Numbered from the stretch's first letter, positions 35,680 through 45,232 are shown. The stretch: 64,000 nt of DNA from Anaerolineaceae bacterium UBA1415 (GCA_002305635.1 DBPR01000020.1:21303-85302), one strand, 5' to 3'. Notes: generated by a model from the letters alone, not told the origin. Numbers and translations are program-made.

Positions 35680-36208
35680 GGCTGATCTCCTTTGCGACTT
35701 GCTCAAGTCCGCTTTTGTCCATACTGCTGTCGAGGATAAAAGCCTGTCCTTTCACATCCATGATCTTTCGGTTTTCGGTATGAAGAGCTAAAAACGCCTT
35801 CTGCTCTGCTTCGCTTAACTTATTTCCGACCCCGATCATGTAATATCTTAGCCCTGGTACCCTCATGCCTTTCACCAGCTCTCCGTCTTTCATGCGGTAA
35901 CGGGGATCGCCAAGAACTGCAATCCGGTCCATCACCTTTTTGATATGGTGGCTGACACCGCCAAACACCACCGGAGAAAGCATGACAAGCGCCTGACAGC
36001 CAGCGATCTTTTGCACGACCAAGTGCATATCATCCTTCATGACGCAGCGCCCATAGGTCTTTCCGCTGCAGCTGCTGCAGCCGGTACAAGGCTTGATATC
36101 GAGGCTGTTGGCAGAAAAACGAACAAGCTGCCTTCCTGTTGGGAGTAAGGCATCTTCCAGCAAGCTGCCCCAATCCCCTCTGCTGTCATCTGAAATGATC
36201 GTGATCAT
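35672..36208 (-). CDS. iron-sulfur flavoprotein-like NAD(P)H oxidoreductase
   Basis: 178 residues. Flavodoxin-like fold with a compact cysteine cluster C41-x2-C44-x2-C47-x7-C55 (KPCTGCSSCSGKTYGRC), which matches the [4Fe-4S] motif of iron-sulfur flavoproteins. SPVVFGGVSHHIKKVMDR is the FMN-binding region. Start at the second of two adjacent ATGs (36208) because GGGAGC lies five bases upstream. Expected role is electron transfer or reduction of quinones or oxidised compounds in an anaerobe. Confidence 0.82.
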   Translation of the reverse strand: MITIISDDSRGDWGSLLEDALLPTGRQLVRFSANSLDIKPCTGCSSCSGKTYGRCVMKDDMHLVVQKIAGCQALVMLSPVVFGGVSHHIKKVMDRIAVLGDPRYRMKDGELVKGMRVPGLRYYMIGVGNKLSEAEQKAFLALHTENRKIMDVKGQAFILDSSMDKSGLEQVAKEISHE

Positions 36209-36471
36209 CATTGCTCCCGTTTGCTGGTATCCTGCGCGTTACAGGCTATTTCATGTTTGTTGTGAAACGCATTAAGGTTATTGCTAAATTTTAACTTATT
36301 CTATCCCCGCCAAACCGAATTTATAACTTTGGTTTTATTTTTCATAAAAAGTTCCCATAAGCATGCCTGATATTTTAATAGAAGCTTCACCTGAATCTTT
36401 CGCAAGTGTATAAAAACATTTCGCCCCATTTATTTAAAAAATGAATTTTCAAAAAATAGTGTAAAGATAAC

Positions 36472-36500
36472 TTGACACTGTGTAAAAGATACAGTACTAT
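36472..36500 (+). promoter_or_regulatory. promoter of the XRE-controlled cluster
   Basis: TTGACA, 17 bases, TACTAT. Overlapped by inverted repeats AGTGT/ACACT and ACTGT/ACAGT, which could be repressor half-sites. Confidence 0.65.
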
Positions 36501-36533
36501 ATGTCTATCTTCAATAACAATTTATAAAGATTT

Positions 36534-36554
36534 GACAACATTTCATATGTTGTC
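36534..36554 (+). promoter_or_regulatory. operator-like inverted repeat
   Basis: Perfect GACAACAT / ATGTTGTC with a five-base spacer between promoter and start codon. A good candidate site for the XRE protein of this cluster. Confidence 0.5.
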
Positions 36555-36575
36555 GCCAGACATTAGGAGGATCAT

Positions 36576-37016
36576 ATGCTCAACCGTACCAAAATAGCTA
36601 TTCTCTCAGCTGTAACCAACATGGTTTGGTTCATTCTGACTTATATCTGGAATCGTCAAAGAATCGCGCCCATAGGCGGCGAAGAGCTCGCCAAAGCCTG
36701 GGGCGTTTACCTGCTTGTCTTGGTCGTTGGTTTTCTGGTGCTGGACGCGCTCAGCGCTATTTTGATCATGACAATTGAAAAACGTGCCGGTGGGCAGGGC
36801 TTTGAGGAAAAGACCGACGAACGCGACCGATACATCGAAGGCTACGCCGCGAAAACTTTTCGATGGGTCTTCTTTCTTTCCTTCCTGGTTGCTCTCGTCC
36901 TTCTGGCGATGGGGTTGGGATTCCGAACTTTCTTTTATGCGCTTGCTTTCACGATCTTACTCGCCGACCTTGGCATGTGGATCACCTACATTATCGGCTA
37001 TGAAAGGGGGCTGTGA
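36576..37016 (+). CDS. DUF2178-like membrane protein
   Basis: 146 residues with four hydrophobic spans (about 8-20, 40-62, 89-110, 118-138). A conserved-looking DERDRYIEGYA segment follows the second span. Proteins of this kind are very often encoded directly upstream of a small XRE regulator, as here, but their function is unknown. TAGGAGG precedes ATG 36576. Stop overlaps the next start (ATGA). Confidence 0.75.
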   Translation: MLNRTKIAILSAVTNMVWFILTYIWNRQRIAPIGGEELAKAWGVYLLVLVVGFLVLDALSAILIMTIEKRAGGQGFEEKTDERDRYIEGYAAKTFRWVFFLSFLVALVLLAMGLGFRTFFYALAFTILLADLGMWITYIIGYERGL

Positions 37017-37237
37017 TGATGACAAAGAAGACCCGTATCAGCAATAACATACGTACCCTTCGTTTCATGGCGAATGAAATGACCCAACAACAGTTGGCAG
37101 ACCTGGTTGGGGTGACCCGTCAGACCATTCTGGCAGTTGAAAATGGCAAATATTCACCTTCTCTGGAATTGGCTTTTGCTATCGCAAGAGTCTTCGGAAA
37201 AACTCTGGAAGAAGTCTTTTCCTATGATGAGGAATAA
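37016..37237 (+). CDS. small XRE-family transcriptional regulator
   Basis: 73 residues, consisting of little more than a helix-turn-helix (NIRTLRFMANEMTQQQLADLVGVTRQTILAVENGKYSPSL, in parts). It matches the YozG/PlcR-type stand-alone regulators. Coupled to the membrane protein by ATGA overlap. The GAAAGGGGG upstream serves as ribosome site. It probably controls the promoter at 36472. Confidence 0.9.
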   Translation: MMTKKTRISNNIRTLRFMANEMTQQQLADLVGVTRQTILAVENGKYSPSLELAFAIARVFGKTLEEVFSYDEE

Positions 37238-37241
37238 AGAG

Positions 37242-38204
37242 ATGGAAAGAATCGGAAAAAATTTACCAGCACGCATGAAGGCAGCCGTGGTTACTCGCTA
37301 TGGTAGTCCGGAAGTGATCAGGATCATGGAGGTTCCCTTACCCGAATTGAAGCCGAACATGGTGATAGTGCGAGTGGAAGCGGCCGCGGTCAACTCAGCA
37401 GACGCCCGTACGAGAGCTTTGCAGGCGGAGGAACCCATTAGAACCCTGATGCGGCTGGCGCTGGGTTTCCACAGACCCCGCCAACCCATCCTGGGCACGG
37501 TCTACGCCGGCACCATCGCTGCCATTGGTAAAGACGTCCATACTTTCAAAGTTGGTGACAGGGTCTTTGGCGCTACCCCGGGAATGCTCTTTGGCTGTCA
37601 CGCAGAATATGTGGCAGTTCCCGAGGAAAGCGCCATTGCTCTGGTACCGGAGGGCAAGGATCCCGCCGAGATCGCCAGCCTTGTGTTTGGCGGAACTACA
37701 GCGCTGTTTTTCCTGGAAAGAGCAGGGGCAGCACCTGGAAAACATGTTCTGATCTATGGAGCCTCCGGAGCGGTGGGCAGCATGGCTCTGCAAATCGCCC
37801 ATAATCTGGGTATGCATGTCACCGGCGTTGCCAGTGCTAAGAATGAGAGCCTGGTCATTTCCCTTGGCGCGGATCAATTCTTAGACTATACACAACCCAA
37901 TTTTCAGCTTCCTTTGGCGGAGTATGACCTGGTTTTTGATGCTGTCGGCAAACTTCCCCGAAAACTGGCAAAACGATTACTGAGACAGGGCGGCACTTAT
38001 ACCACGGTAGGCGGCGCAAGCGTATCTAAAGAAAACAAGCAACAATTGGAGCGTCTGGTGAACTGGTATCTTTCCGGCAAGCTCCAGGCTGTTATCGAAG
38101 CGCGATTTGCCTTTGAGGACATTCAAAAAGCCCACGCATTGGTTGATAGCGGGCACAAACGCGGAAATGTGATTTTAATGATGCAAAAGGAGGAACAACA
38201 ATGA
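37242..38204 (+). CDS. zinc-independent MDR-family NAD(P)H oxidoreductase
   Basis: 320 residues of the medium-chain dehydrogenase/quinone-oxidoreductase type. GroES-like N-terminal domain (AAVNSADARTR, GTVYAGTIAAIG, VGDRVFGATPG) without zinc-ligand cysteines, then a Rossmann domain with YGASGAVGSMALQIA and DLVFDAVGK. Likely reduces quinones or enals with NADPH. ATG 37242 follows GAGGA; the frame upstream overlaps the XRE gene in another register and was not used. Confidence 0.88.
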   Translation: MERIGKNLPARMKAAVVTRYGSPEVIRIMEVPLPELKPNMVIVRVEAAAVNSADARTRALQAEEPIRTLMRLALGFHRPRQPILGTVYAGTIAAIGKDVHTFKVGDRVFGATPGMLFGCHAEYVAVPEESAIALVPEGKDPAEIASLVFGGTTALFFLERAGAAPGKHVLIYGASGAVGSMALQIAHNLGMHVTGVASAKNESLVISLGADQFLDYTQPNFQLPLAEYDLVFDAVGKLPRKLAKRLLRQGGTYTTVGGASVSKENKQQLERLVNWYLSGKLQAVIEARFAFEDIQKAHALVDSGHKRGNVILMMQKEEQQ

Positions 38205-38584
38205 TAAAAGAGATCGTTACGATGGATCCCCGACGCGTCCAGCTGTCCATTTCCTGGGTAGCGCTGATGCTTATCTACCTGCTTGGAGATGTCTTGCGTC
38301 TTTATGAAAAGGGTCAGGCTGCTGGCTTTATCGACGGAAAACCGATGACCCAAACCCACCTGATGATGGCAGCCTTAATGATGCTGATCCCCATTCTTCT
38401 GGCACTTGGTATGGTCTTTTTGCCGCAAGGTCTTGCAAAATGGTCCGGCATCATCGCCTCACTCATACTTTTTATTATCAATGTCATCGGAGTTGCCGGT
38501 TATTCCAGTCTGTTTGACCGCTTCCTGATCTGCCTGAGTTTAACGCTAAATGTCTTTAACCTTGTGTGGACATGGCTGTGGTGA
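38201..38584 (+). CDS. DUF6326-like small membrane protein
   Basis: 127 residues, four hydrophobic spans (about 16-30, 52-72, 82-100, 105-125). Function unknown. AAAGGAGG precedes ATG 38201, which overlaps the previous stop (ATGA). It is the last gene of a tightly coupled cluster: membrane protein, XRE, oxidoreductase, membrane protein. Confidence 0.75.
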   Translation: MIKEIVTMDPRRVQLSISWVALMLIYLLGDVLRLYEKGQAAGFIDGKPMTQTHLMMAALMMLIPILLALGMVFLPQGLAKWSGIIASLILFIINVIGVAGYSSLFDRFLICLSLTLNVFNLVWTWLW

Positions 38585-38747
38585 AAGAAAAATCAAGGGA
38601 TATGCTTTGAGGAACAAGTCCCGCGGATTAAAAAACCGAACATCATAAAAAGCTCAATTGCTGGGTCTTATCATTCCTTTCGGTGCCAAGTCTTCGCTCA
38701 TATTGTATAATGGAGCTAATCTACTAAAAAATCTGGAGGCGAACCTA

Positions 38748-40406
38748 ATGTCTGAAGCAAGAGTAATCCATGCCCCTACAGGGACGCAATTAAGCTGTAA
38801 AAACTGGCTGATCGAAGCCGCGTATCGAATGATCCAGAATAATCTCGATCCGGCTGTCGCTGAAGAACCCCAAAAACTGGTTGTTTATGGCGGACGAGGT
38901 CAGGCTGCCCGAAGCTGGGAGGCTTACGACGCCATCCTAAAATCCCTGCGCGAACTTGAAGAGGATGAAACTTTGTTGGTGCAATCGGGAAAGCCGGTTG
39001 GAATCTTCAAAACTCATACCGACGCGCCCCGTGTTTTGATCGCGAACTCGAACCTGGTGCCGCATTGGGCAACCCAGGAACACTTCGATGAACTGGCCGC
39101 CAAGGGTCTGATCATGTATGGTCAGATGACCGCCGGTTCCTGGATCTACATTGGCTCGCAGGGCATTTTGCAGGGAACTTACGAGACGCTCGGTTCGCTC
39201 GCAACGCTGCAGGGTTGGCCTTCTTTGAAAGGTAAATTTGTCCTCACCGCTGGTCTGGGTGGAATGGGCGGCGCCCAACCCCTGGCTGTGACGATGAACG
39301 AAGGTGTCGCGCTGGTGGTTGAGGTTGACCCCGATCGGGCGCAGAAACGACTCGAAATTGGCTATATAGACGTTGTGACTGACAATCTTGAAGACGCGAT
39401 GACCCAGGTCGAAGAAGCCATTGAACAACAAATCCCCAAATCGATCGGTTTGATCGCCAACGCGGCTGATGTTTACACCGAACTTTTGCTGAGAAATGTC
39501 ATTCCGGATGTCGTCACTGACCAAACTTCAGCCCACGATCCGCTTTCTTACGTGCCCTGCGGCATGAGCCTGACCGCGGCGTATCAGCTGCGCCAGAGCG
39601 ATCCGCAGAAGTACATCGAATTGTCGCTGAAGACCATGGCAAAACACGTTGAGGCGATGGTCGGCATGCAAAAAGCAGGCGCAATCACCTTTGATTACGG
39701 CAACAATATTCGCCAGCGGGCTTATGACCAGGGCGTCAAGGAAGCCTTCAACTTCCCCGGCTTTGTTCCGGCTTATATCCGCCCGCTCTTCTGCGAAGGC
39801 AAGGGGCCCTTCCGCTGGGTGGCGCTTTCGGGTGACCCGGAAGATATTTACAAGACTGATGAAAAGCTGATGGAGCTCTTCCCCGAAGATCAGCACCTGC
39901 ACCGCTGGCTGAAGATGGCCAAAGAGCAGGTACCCTTCCAGGGTTTGCCATCCCGCATTTGCTGGCTGGGATACGATGAAAGAGACAAGGCCGGACTGGC
40001 ATTCAACGAAATGGTTGCCGATGGCACGTTGAAAGCCCCGATCGTGATCGGCCGCGACCATCTGGACGCCGGATCGGTGGCCTCGCCAAACCGCGAGACC
40101 GAATCCATGCTGGATGGTACCGACGCTGTCAGCGACTGGCCGATTTTGAACGCTTTGCTCAACACCGCCAACGGCGCCACCTGGGTGAGCTTCCACCACG
40201 GCGGTGGTGTTGGCATCGGTTATTCGCAGCACGCCGGGCAGGTGATCGTGGCGGACGGAACGCCCGAAGCCGCCAAACGGCTCAAGCGAGTCTTGATGGG
40301 CGACCCGGGAATGGGTGTGATCCGGCACGTTGATGCCGGTTATCCCGAAGCCATCGAATTCGCCATGGAACATGGGGTCAAAATCCCCATGATGCCAAAG
40401 GAATAG
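38748..40406 (+). CDS. hutU: urocanate hydratase
   Basis: Converts urocanate to imidazolone propionate in histidine breakdown; uses NAD as an electrophile. 552 residues, the normal length, with YGGRGQAARSWEA, TAGLGGMGGAQPLA (NAD-binding), DQTSAHDPL and the HHGGGVGIGYSQHAG active-site stretch. ATG 38748 follows TGGAGG. No other hut gene lies nearby, so the pathway must be dispersed or incomplete. Two small membrane-anchored proteins follow immediately in the same unit. Confidence 0.97.
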   Translation: MSEARVIHAPTGTQLSCKNWLIEAAYRMIQNNLDPAVAEEPQKLVVYGGRGQAARSWEAYDAILKSLRELEEDETLLVQSGKPVGIFKTHTDAPRVLIANSNLVPHWATQEHFDELAAKGLIMYGQMTAGSWIYIGSQGILQGTYETLGSLATLQGWPSLKGKFVLTAGLGGMGGAQPLAVTMNEGVALVVEVDPDRAQKRLEIGYIDVVTDNLEDAMTQVEEAIEQQIPKSIGLIANAADVYTELLLRNVIPDVVTDQTSAHDPLSYVPCGMSLTAAYQLRQSDPQKYIELSLKTMAKHVEAMVGMQKAGAITFDYGNNIRQRAYDQGVKEAFNFPGFVPAYIRPLFCEGKGPFRWVALSGDPEDIYKTDEKLMELFPEDQHLHRWLKMAKEQVPFQGLPSRICWLGYDERDKAGLAFNEMVADGTLKAPIVIGRDHLDAGSVASPNRETESMLDGTDAVSDWPILNALLNTANGATWVSFHHGGGVGIGYSQHAGQVIVADGTPEAAKRLKRVLMGDPGMGVIRHVDAGYPEAIEFAMEHGVKIPMMPKE

Positions 40407-40407
40407 C

Positions 40408-40782
40408 GTGAAATCGCGGCGGATCTTGTTCTTTGCTCTGGCAATCGCGCTGGGGATTGGCGCCGGATTGGCTTTTGGCTGGCTAATCATGCCTCCCAAG
40501 GCCCCCAGCAACGCCGCGATGAAGGATTTGCGCGTAGATTTTCAGACAGATCTGGTGTTAATGGTCGCGGAGTCTTTCGCTGGGGATGCCAATTCCGAGC
40601 TGGCGCTGGATCAACTGGCAGAAATCGCGAAGATGGACCCAATCACACTGGTGGGCGTTAGCTTGGGTTATGCCCGCGAAGTTGGTTACCAAAACAATGA
40701 TATCCAGCTGATCGAAAATCTGCTGACTGGCATTGACCCCAATGTCTATCAGGTTTGGAAACAGAAAAGCGGAGGGCAGTGA
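40408..40782 (+). CDS. small membrane-anchored protein of unknown function
   Basis: 124 residues starting GTG one base after the hutU stop. One N-terminal membrane helix (about 6-26), then a probably helical external part (LALDQLAEIAKMDP, SLGYAREVGY). Not recognised. The next gene has the same layout, and the two may be paralogues or partners. Overlaps it by one base (TGATG). Confidence 0.65.
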   Translation: MKSRRILFFALAIALGIGAGLAFGWLIMPPKAPSNAAMKDLRVDFQTDLVLMVAESFAGDANSELALDQLAEIAKMDPITLVGVSLGYAREVGYQNNDIQLIENLLTGIDPNVYQVWKQKSGGQ

Positions 40783-41150
40783 TGGAACAGGAACACAATA
40801 CCAGCCATCGGTACCTGCTGACTGGTCTGATCCTCGGGCTGGCGATCGGTCTGGTGATTTCGCTGCTGATCGCGCCGGTGGTCAATGCTGACGCGCTGCC
40901 GCATGAGTTGAGCGAAGAGGCGAAAGCGGATTATCGTGAGAAGATCGCTTTGGCTTATGCCGCCGATCAGGACCTTGAGCGCGCGATCAGCCGTCTGGAA
41001 CTGCTGCACGATCCGCAGCCGGTTCAGGCGCTGATCTCCCAGGCACAGAACATGCTGGCACGCGGGGAGTCGGAGGCGATCTCACGGGCCGTTGCCGACC
41101 TGGCGACCCAACTTGACGCGCTTTTGAACCCGGGCAATCAGATACCATAA
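40782..41150 (+). CDS. small membrane-anchored protein of unknown function
   Basis: 122 residues from ATG 40782. N-terminal membrane helix (about 11-33), then a helical region with TPR-like spacing (IALAYAADQDLERAISRLELL). Coupled to the preceding protein. No catalytic motif. Ends at a strong terminator. Confidence 0.65.
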   Translation: MEQEHNTSHRYLLTGLILGLAIGLVISLLIAPVVNADALPHELSEEAKADYREKIALAYAADQDLERAISRLELLHDPQPVQALISQAQNMLARGESEAISRAVADLATQLDALLNPGNQIP

Positions 41151-41165
41151 GCGTTGAAAACGAAC

Positions 41166-41200
41166 AAAAAAACCGTGAGAATCACCTCTCACGGTTTTTT
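41166..41200. terminator. bidirectional terminator
   Basis: AAAAACCGTGAGA / TCTCACGGTTTTT with a six-base loop; serves both the hutU unit (plus) and the LCP gene (minus). Confidence 0.92.
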
Positions 41201-41220
41201 GATTGATGAATTATTCTTAG

Positions 41221-42636
41221 CTACGGCAGTTTGTTGCTGGCGACGAAATCGTCTCCCAAAATGAGCACGATCTGAGGATCCACTGCAGGATCATAGGCAT
41301 AAATGATATTATAGTCGTTGAGGATACCGGCAAAATTTTTCAGATAGCGAATGGTGTAGGGCTTGGCGCCATAGAAAGTAAGTGTCGAAGTGGCTGTATA
41401 GGCGGCGTTGCCGACGTTGGTCACATGAATGCCTTGCTCCTGCAAATAAGTTGCGGCACGCTCTGCCAGGCCGGTTTGGGATGATCCGTTCAGGATCGAA
41501 ACCGTGGCGGCTTCCTGCTGCAGGATCTCCTGCAGATCGGCGGCGTTTTCTTCGCTGAAGACATTTTCTCCACCAAAGACCTGATCACGTACTTCGCGGA
41601 TCTTGTCCGGGATGGGGCGCAAAATTGCCTGTCCGTCGGTAAAACCGGAGGTGACCTGCTGCCAGCCGATGGCAGCGTGGACGATCTTATCGCGGGGGAT
41701 ATCGTTTAGCACCTTGATGCCAAGCTGGATCATCTGCTGGAGGGAGAGGTTGGTGTGGATCCCTCTCGAAAGGCTCTCATAGATCTGCGGGGCGCGTTGG
41801 ATCAGCGAAGGCAGCATGTTGAAGTCGAGAATGCGGTCACGAATGGCGAGAATTACCTGCTGCTGGCGCTGTGAACGGGCGATATCTCCGCCGTCCTGAT
41901 CGCGGTAGCGAACGTAAGCCAGCGCGAGCTCGCCGGGCAGGGTGACAGTGATGCCGGGTTCGATCCATTGGGAGAAGTGGGTATCGATGATGTTGAGTTG
42001 GACGCTTTCGTTGGGTGTGATCTTGACGCCGTCGATCAGATCGATAAAGTCGACAAAGGCTTTGAAATCGATCTGAGCGTAATAATCGATCGGTACGCCC
42101 AGCAGGTTCTCAACCGTTTTGGCTGCCAGGGCTGGCCCACCGCCTGGTAACTGGTAAATTTCGCCAACACTGTAGGCAGTATTGATCTTGGCATAGTTGC
42201 CGCCTGGGATCTTGACCCAAAGGTCACGGGGAATGGAGATCATCCCAGCGGTGTTGGAAACCGGATCGAGCGTAAAGAGGATCATCGTGTCGGTTAAAAC
42301 AACACTGGCATCGATCGTGCGCGCGTCCAGACCCATCACGAGCAGATTAACTCGTTTTTTACCGTCCCAGGCTTCCGGCATGACGAAGGTGTCAAGAGAT
42401 ACGGTCGCGGTCGGGGTGGGCTCCCCTGGTAAGGTTGTTGGGCCTGTTTCCGGGCCAGATTCGTCAAGCACAGGCGCGCCGCCAGGGTTGAAGATGGTCG
42501 CTCTCGCGATGAAATTGCTGGTCATCTGATAAATTAAAACTGAGATGGCTAAAACCAATACCAGGACAACAGCATAAACTACGGCTGCTTTGCCCTTTGG
42601 CAAGGTGATTTTTCTATTACTTTTTTTATCTGACAT
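41221..42636 (-). CDS. LytR-CpsA-Psr family protein with LytR_C domain
   Basis: 471 residues. Short basic cytoplasmic tail, one membrane helix (about 18-40), a proline/threonine-rich linker, then the LCP catalytic domain (about 90-240; LLVMGLDAR, DTMILFTLDP, SIPRDLWV, YVRYRDQDGGDIARSQRQQQV, holding the conserved Arg/Asp residues). It ends with a LytR_C domain (about 370-460). LCP enzymes attach glycopolymers to peptidoglycan on the outer face. Minus-strand ATG 42636 follows AGGACGG. Confidence 0.93.
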   Translation of the reverse strand: MSDKKSNRKITLPKGKAAVVYAVVLVLVLAISVLIYQMTSNFIARATIFNPGGAPVLDESGPETGPTTLPGEPTPTATVSLDTFVMPEAWDGKKRVNLLVMGLDARTIDASVVLTDTMILFTLDPVSNTAGMISIPRDLWVKIPGGNYAKINTAYSVGEIYQLPGGGPALAAKTVENLLGVPIDYYAQIDFKAFVDFIDLIDGVKITPNESVQLNIIDTHFSQWIEPGITVTLPGELALAYVRYRDQDGGDIARSQRQQQVILAIRDRILDFNMLPSLIQRAPQIYESLSRGIHTNLSLQQMIQLGIKVLNDIPRDKIVHAAIGWQQVTSGFTDGQAILRPIPDKIREVRDQVFGGENVFSEENAADLQEILQQEAATVSILNGSSQTGLAERAATYLQEQGIHVTNVGNAAYTATSTLTFYGAKPYTIRYLKNFAGILNDYNIIYAYDPAVDPQIVLILGDDFVASNKLP

Positions 42637-42702
42637 AATCCGTCCTGAAACAAACCGCCTGGCCACCGCCAGGCGTGGGTAAAAAGTTCGTGCTTGTTGG
42701 TC

Positions 42703-42936
42703 CTAATCAGGTTTTGGAGCAGGAACAGGCAGCTCGTCCTTGTGAGTAGCCTGCCATTTATCGCCCTCATCGAAGAGCATGATCGGGATCTCCTCCCAGA
42801 TGGGGTATTTGCGATCGCAATCTTTGCAAATCAACCAGGATTCCTTGAAATACTCCAGTTCACCTTTTTTCTCTTTTACACAAATTGGGCAACGTAACAA
42901 ATCCAACAATTCTTGATCGATCACGATATTCTCCAT
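42703..42936 (-). CDS. Trm112-like zinc-binding protein
   Basis: 77 residues. Two cysteine pairs, CPIC near 16-19 and CKDC near 37-40, with the LLRCPIC...YPIWEEIPIML layout of the Trm112/UPF0434 family. In other organisms such proteins activate methyltransferases; partner here unknown. Lies between two envelope genes on the same strand. Confidence 0.85.
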   Translation of the reverse strand: MENIVIDQELLDLLRCPICVKEKKGELEYFKESWLICKDCDRKYPIWEEIPIMLFDEGDKWQATHKDELPVPAPKPD

Positions 42937-43035
42937 TTCCTGACTAATTTTTGTTCTGGCAACGCCATTGAAACTATTTTACCATAGCGTTTGAAAGCGT
43001 ATTTTTATCCATCATGGCAATTTCCGTTTACGTTT

Positions 43036-44889
43036 CTAATTAGGAATATCAGTTCCCGGCCCATAGTTGTACCCTGCCGGCCAGGCGGTATAGACCGTTC
43101 GGAAGGTGTCGTTGATGTATATCACTCCATTGCGGCTGACGGTGCGATACGCTTCAACGGTGGCGCCGTAGACAGCCCAATCAACCTGTTTGATCGTGCC
43201 GGTAGGCAGGGTGGGGTCTTCTCGATAGACGGGGTCGGGTGGTTCGATGATATCAGTAACGCCGGTGGACCACCACTTCACCTCACGTCCATCGCTGGTG
43301 GAATAGAACTTCCAGGTCAGGGAGGTGTCGGTTGGATAAATTTCCATCAACAACCAGTGGTCGGTATCGTTGCGGAATTTAAAATCGACCAGGGGCATAT
43401 AGACGGTCGCGTCCAGCCCGCTGAGGTTGGGGTCGATGCTGCCGTTGGATTGCTGCTCGTAATAGCCAACGCGGTAGGCGTGAGGGTGTCGTTCGACGAT
43501 CGGAAACCCGCCATAAAAGGCATTGCGGAAGAGGGTCGTGCTTACCTGACAGACGCCGCCGCCAACGCCGTCGATCGTTTGGTCGCCGACAATGATGGGC
43601 GCTTCGGCATAACCGTTTTCGAGGCTGATATCGGTTAGATATTTTGCCATTGAAAAAACCTCGCCTGGCGCGACAAAAACGCCATGGAAACTGGACGAAG
43701 CCGCGCGTATGTTCTGGATACGGGCCGGATCGGAGCCGTAAAAGTAGGAGGTCGTTTCAGCCACCAGTTCGGTGATGCCCAGTCCAGCAGCACTGCTATC
43801 ATCTTTTACAGCCGGATCAATGGTTTTCATGACTAAACTTGCCTGATGCTCGCCGGACTGGATCTTCGTGATGATCTCGTCAACGCTTTTTTCAATATCA
43901 ACTGTCTGTCCAACCACCGCGTGGGCGAACAGCTCCAGTTGTCGCGTTTCGTCATTGAAGATCATGCGGGCGTTGATCGGCTCGGTCTGCAAAGAAGGCG
44001 CGATGCTGGTAAGGTAGCCCTCAAGGGCGGGGCGATTGAGGGTAAGCTGGTAGCTCTCACCGGATTGGTCGCTTTTCTTCGCGATCGTGATCAGGCTGGC
44101 CAAGCTTTGCGGTTCGAGCACCCAGGGCCCCTTCCCCTGCTCCGGGTTGGCGGCCTGGATGGTGAAAGCCTGACTGAGGATGGTCTCGGCCAGTCTGGCA
44201 GTTTCTTCGACATTAACGGTCGTGGGGACTTGTTTTTCGATCACCAGATCAACGGAACCATTTTGCTGCAGAAGGAAAAAGGGTTCGATCCGCAGCAGCG
44301 TGGCTTTGACATCCAGGGTTTGGCCAACCTGCCCCTGGGTGACTTTGATGTTGGTCTGATCGAGATTGACAGCGGGATCGACCAATTGGGTGTCCGACTG
44401 GCGGGCGATCTCCTGAACGACCGCATAGGCTTTGCTCTGATCGTAAAGGATGCCAGGGGTGATGTTGATGCCACCGCGGTAAGCCTGCAATTGTTCTTTT
44501 ATGTTGGCGAAAAGGCCTTTGTTCCTGCCGATCTCAAATGCCTGATTGGCTGCATTGACCGGATTGTAGGAAAAGCCGAGCTGTTCCGGAGTGTAGACCC
44601 ATCGGTTTTGCTCTGAATGGAACTGGATCTGGCCCGTGCGTCCGTAGGTCAGTTTGCTGTTGATCTCAACGACTGCCTGCCCAAGGGTGAGGTCGGAAAG
44701 GTCGATCCCAGCCACGGAAACGCCTGGGAAGATGGTTTGGGCGTGATCCTTTTCAAATTTCCAGAGCATGACCGTCAGCGCGAGCACCGCGATCAGCGTT
44801 CCGAGACCCAGCACGAAAAGGATCTGCCTGCCAGGCCGGACAGGCCTGGTGGAGGGAGTGATTTTGATCGTTTGTGTTTGTTCATTCAT
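43036..44889 (-). CDS. VanW-family membrane protein
   Basis: 617 residues from minus-strand ATG 44889 (AGGAAGC upstream). N-terminal membrane helix (about 23-45), two PG_binding_4/YoaR-like domains (about 50-350), then the VanW domain with AASSFHGVFVAPGEVFSMAK, GGGVCQVSTTLF and ERHPHAYRVGYY. The YoaR/VanW combination is common in monoderm surface proteins. VanW itself has no settled function; here there is no sign of a vancomycin-resistance cluster. Groups with LCP and Trm112-like genes. Confidence 0.9.
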   Translation of the reverse strand: MNEQTQTIKITPSTRPVRPGRQILFVLGLGTLIAVLALTVMLWKFEKDHAQTIFPGVSVAGIDLSDLTLGQAVVEINSKLTYGRTGQIQFHSEQNRWVYTPEQLGFSYNPVNAANQAFEIGRNKGLFANIKEQLQAYRGGINITPGILYDQSKAYAVVQEIARQSDTQLVDPAVNLDQTNIKVTQGQVGQTLDVKATLLRIEPFFLLQQNGSVDLVIEKQVPTTVNVEETARLAETILSQAFTIQAANPEQGKGPWVLEPQSLASLITIAKKSDQSGESYQLTLNRPALEGYLTSIAPSLQTEPINARMIFNDETRQLELFAHAVVGQTVDIEKSVDEIITKIQSGEHQASLVMKTIDPAVKDDSSAAGLGITELVAETTSYFYGSDPARIQNIRAASSSFHGVFVAPGEVFSMAKYLTDISLENGYAEAPIIVGDQTIDGVGGGVCQVSTTLFRNAFYGGFPIVERHPHAYRVGYYEQQSNGSIDPNLSGLDATVYMPLVDFKFRNDTDHWLLMEIYPTDTSLTWKFYSTSDGREVKWWSTGVTDIIEPPDPVYREDPTLPTGTIKQVDWAVYGATVEAYRTVSRNGVIYINDTFRTVYTAWPAGYNYGPGTDIPN

Positions 44890-45232
44890 AATTTGCTTCC
44901 TGTAAAACAGCGGGCCAGGTAACCGTAATGTTTCTTTTCCTTTAATATAACCGCATAGAGCAAAGAGCAAACCCAGCTCATGTACATCTACTGCAGGATT
45001 TATACCTGATAGTAGGACGAAACACACCCCGAATTGTTCCATTCCTTCATATCTGGTATTTTAATTCCATCATATTTGTCATTTCCATTCCCTTGTTCTT
45101 AATAAAAATAAAAAACGCATTTTGGCCTTCGTAGCACAAAGCGACATCACAAATTCATTCATTGGCATGGAGCGGATATCCCTGGTAATTTAACATCGAT
45201 AATAAAATATCAAAACGAGTTAAATTCGGAGG
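44890..45232. other. divergent intergenic region
   Basis: No gene seen. Holds the promoter side of the VanW gene and leads into the tRNA-Val promoter. Nothing else specific. Confidence 0.4.

Noticed and set aside
43036..44889. Vancomycin-resistance function for the VanW-family protein
   Set aside because: VanW domains are common in surface proteins of susceptible bacteria, and no vanHAX-like genes are present.
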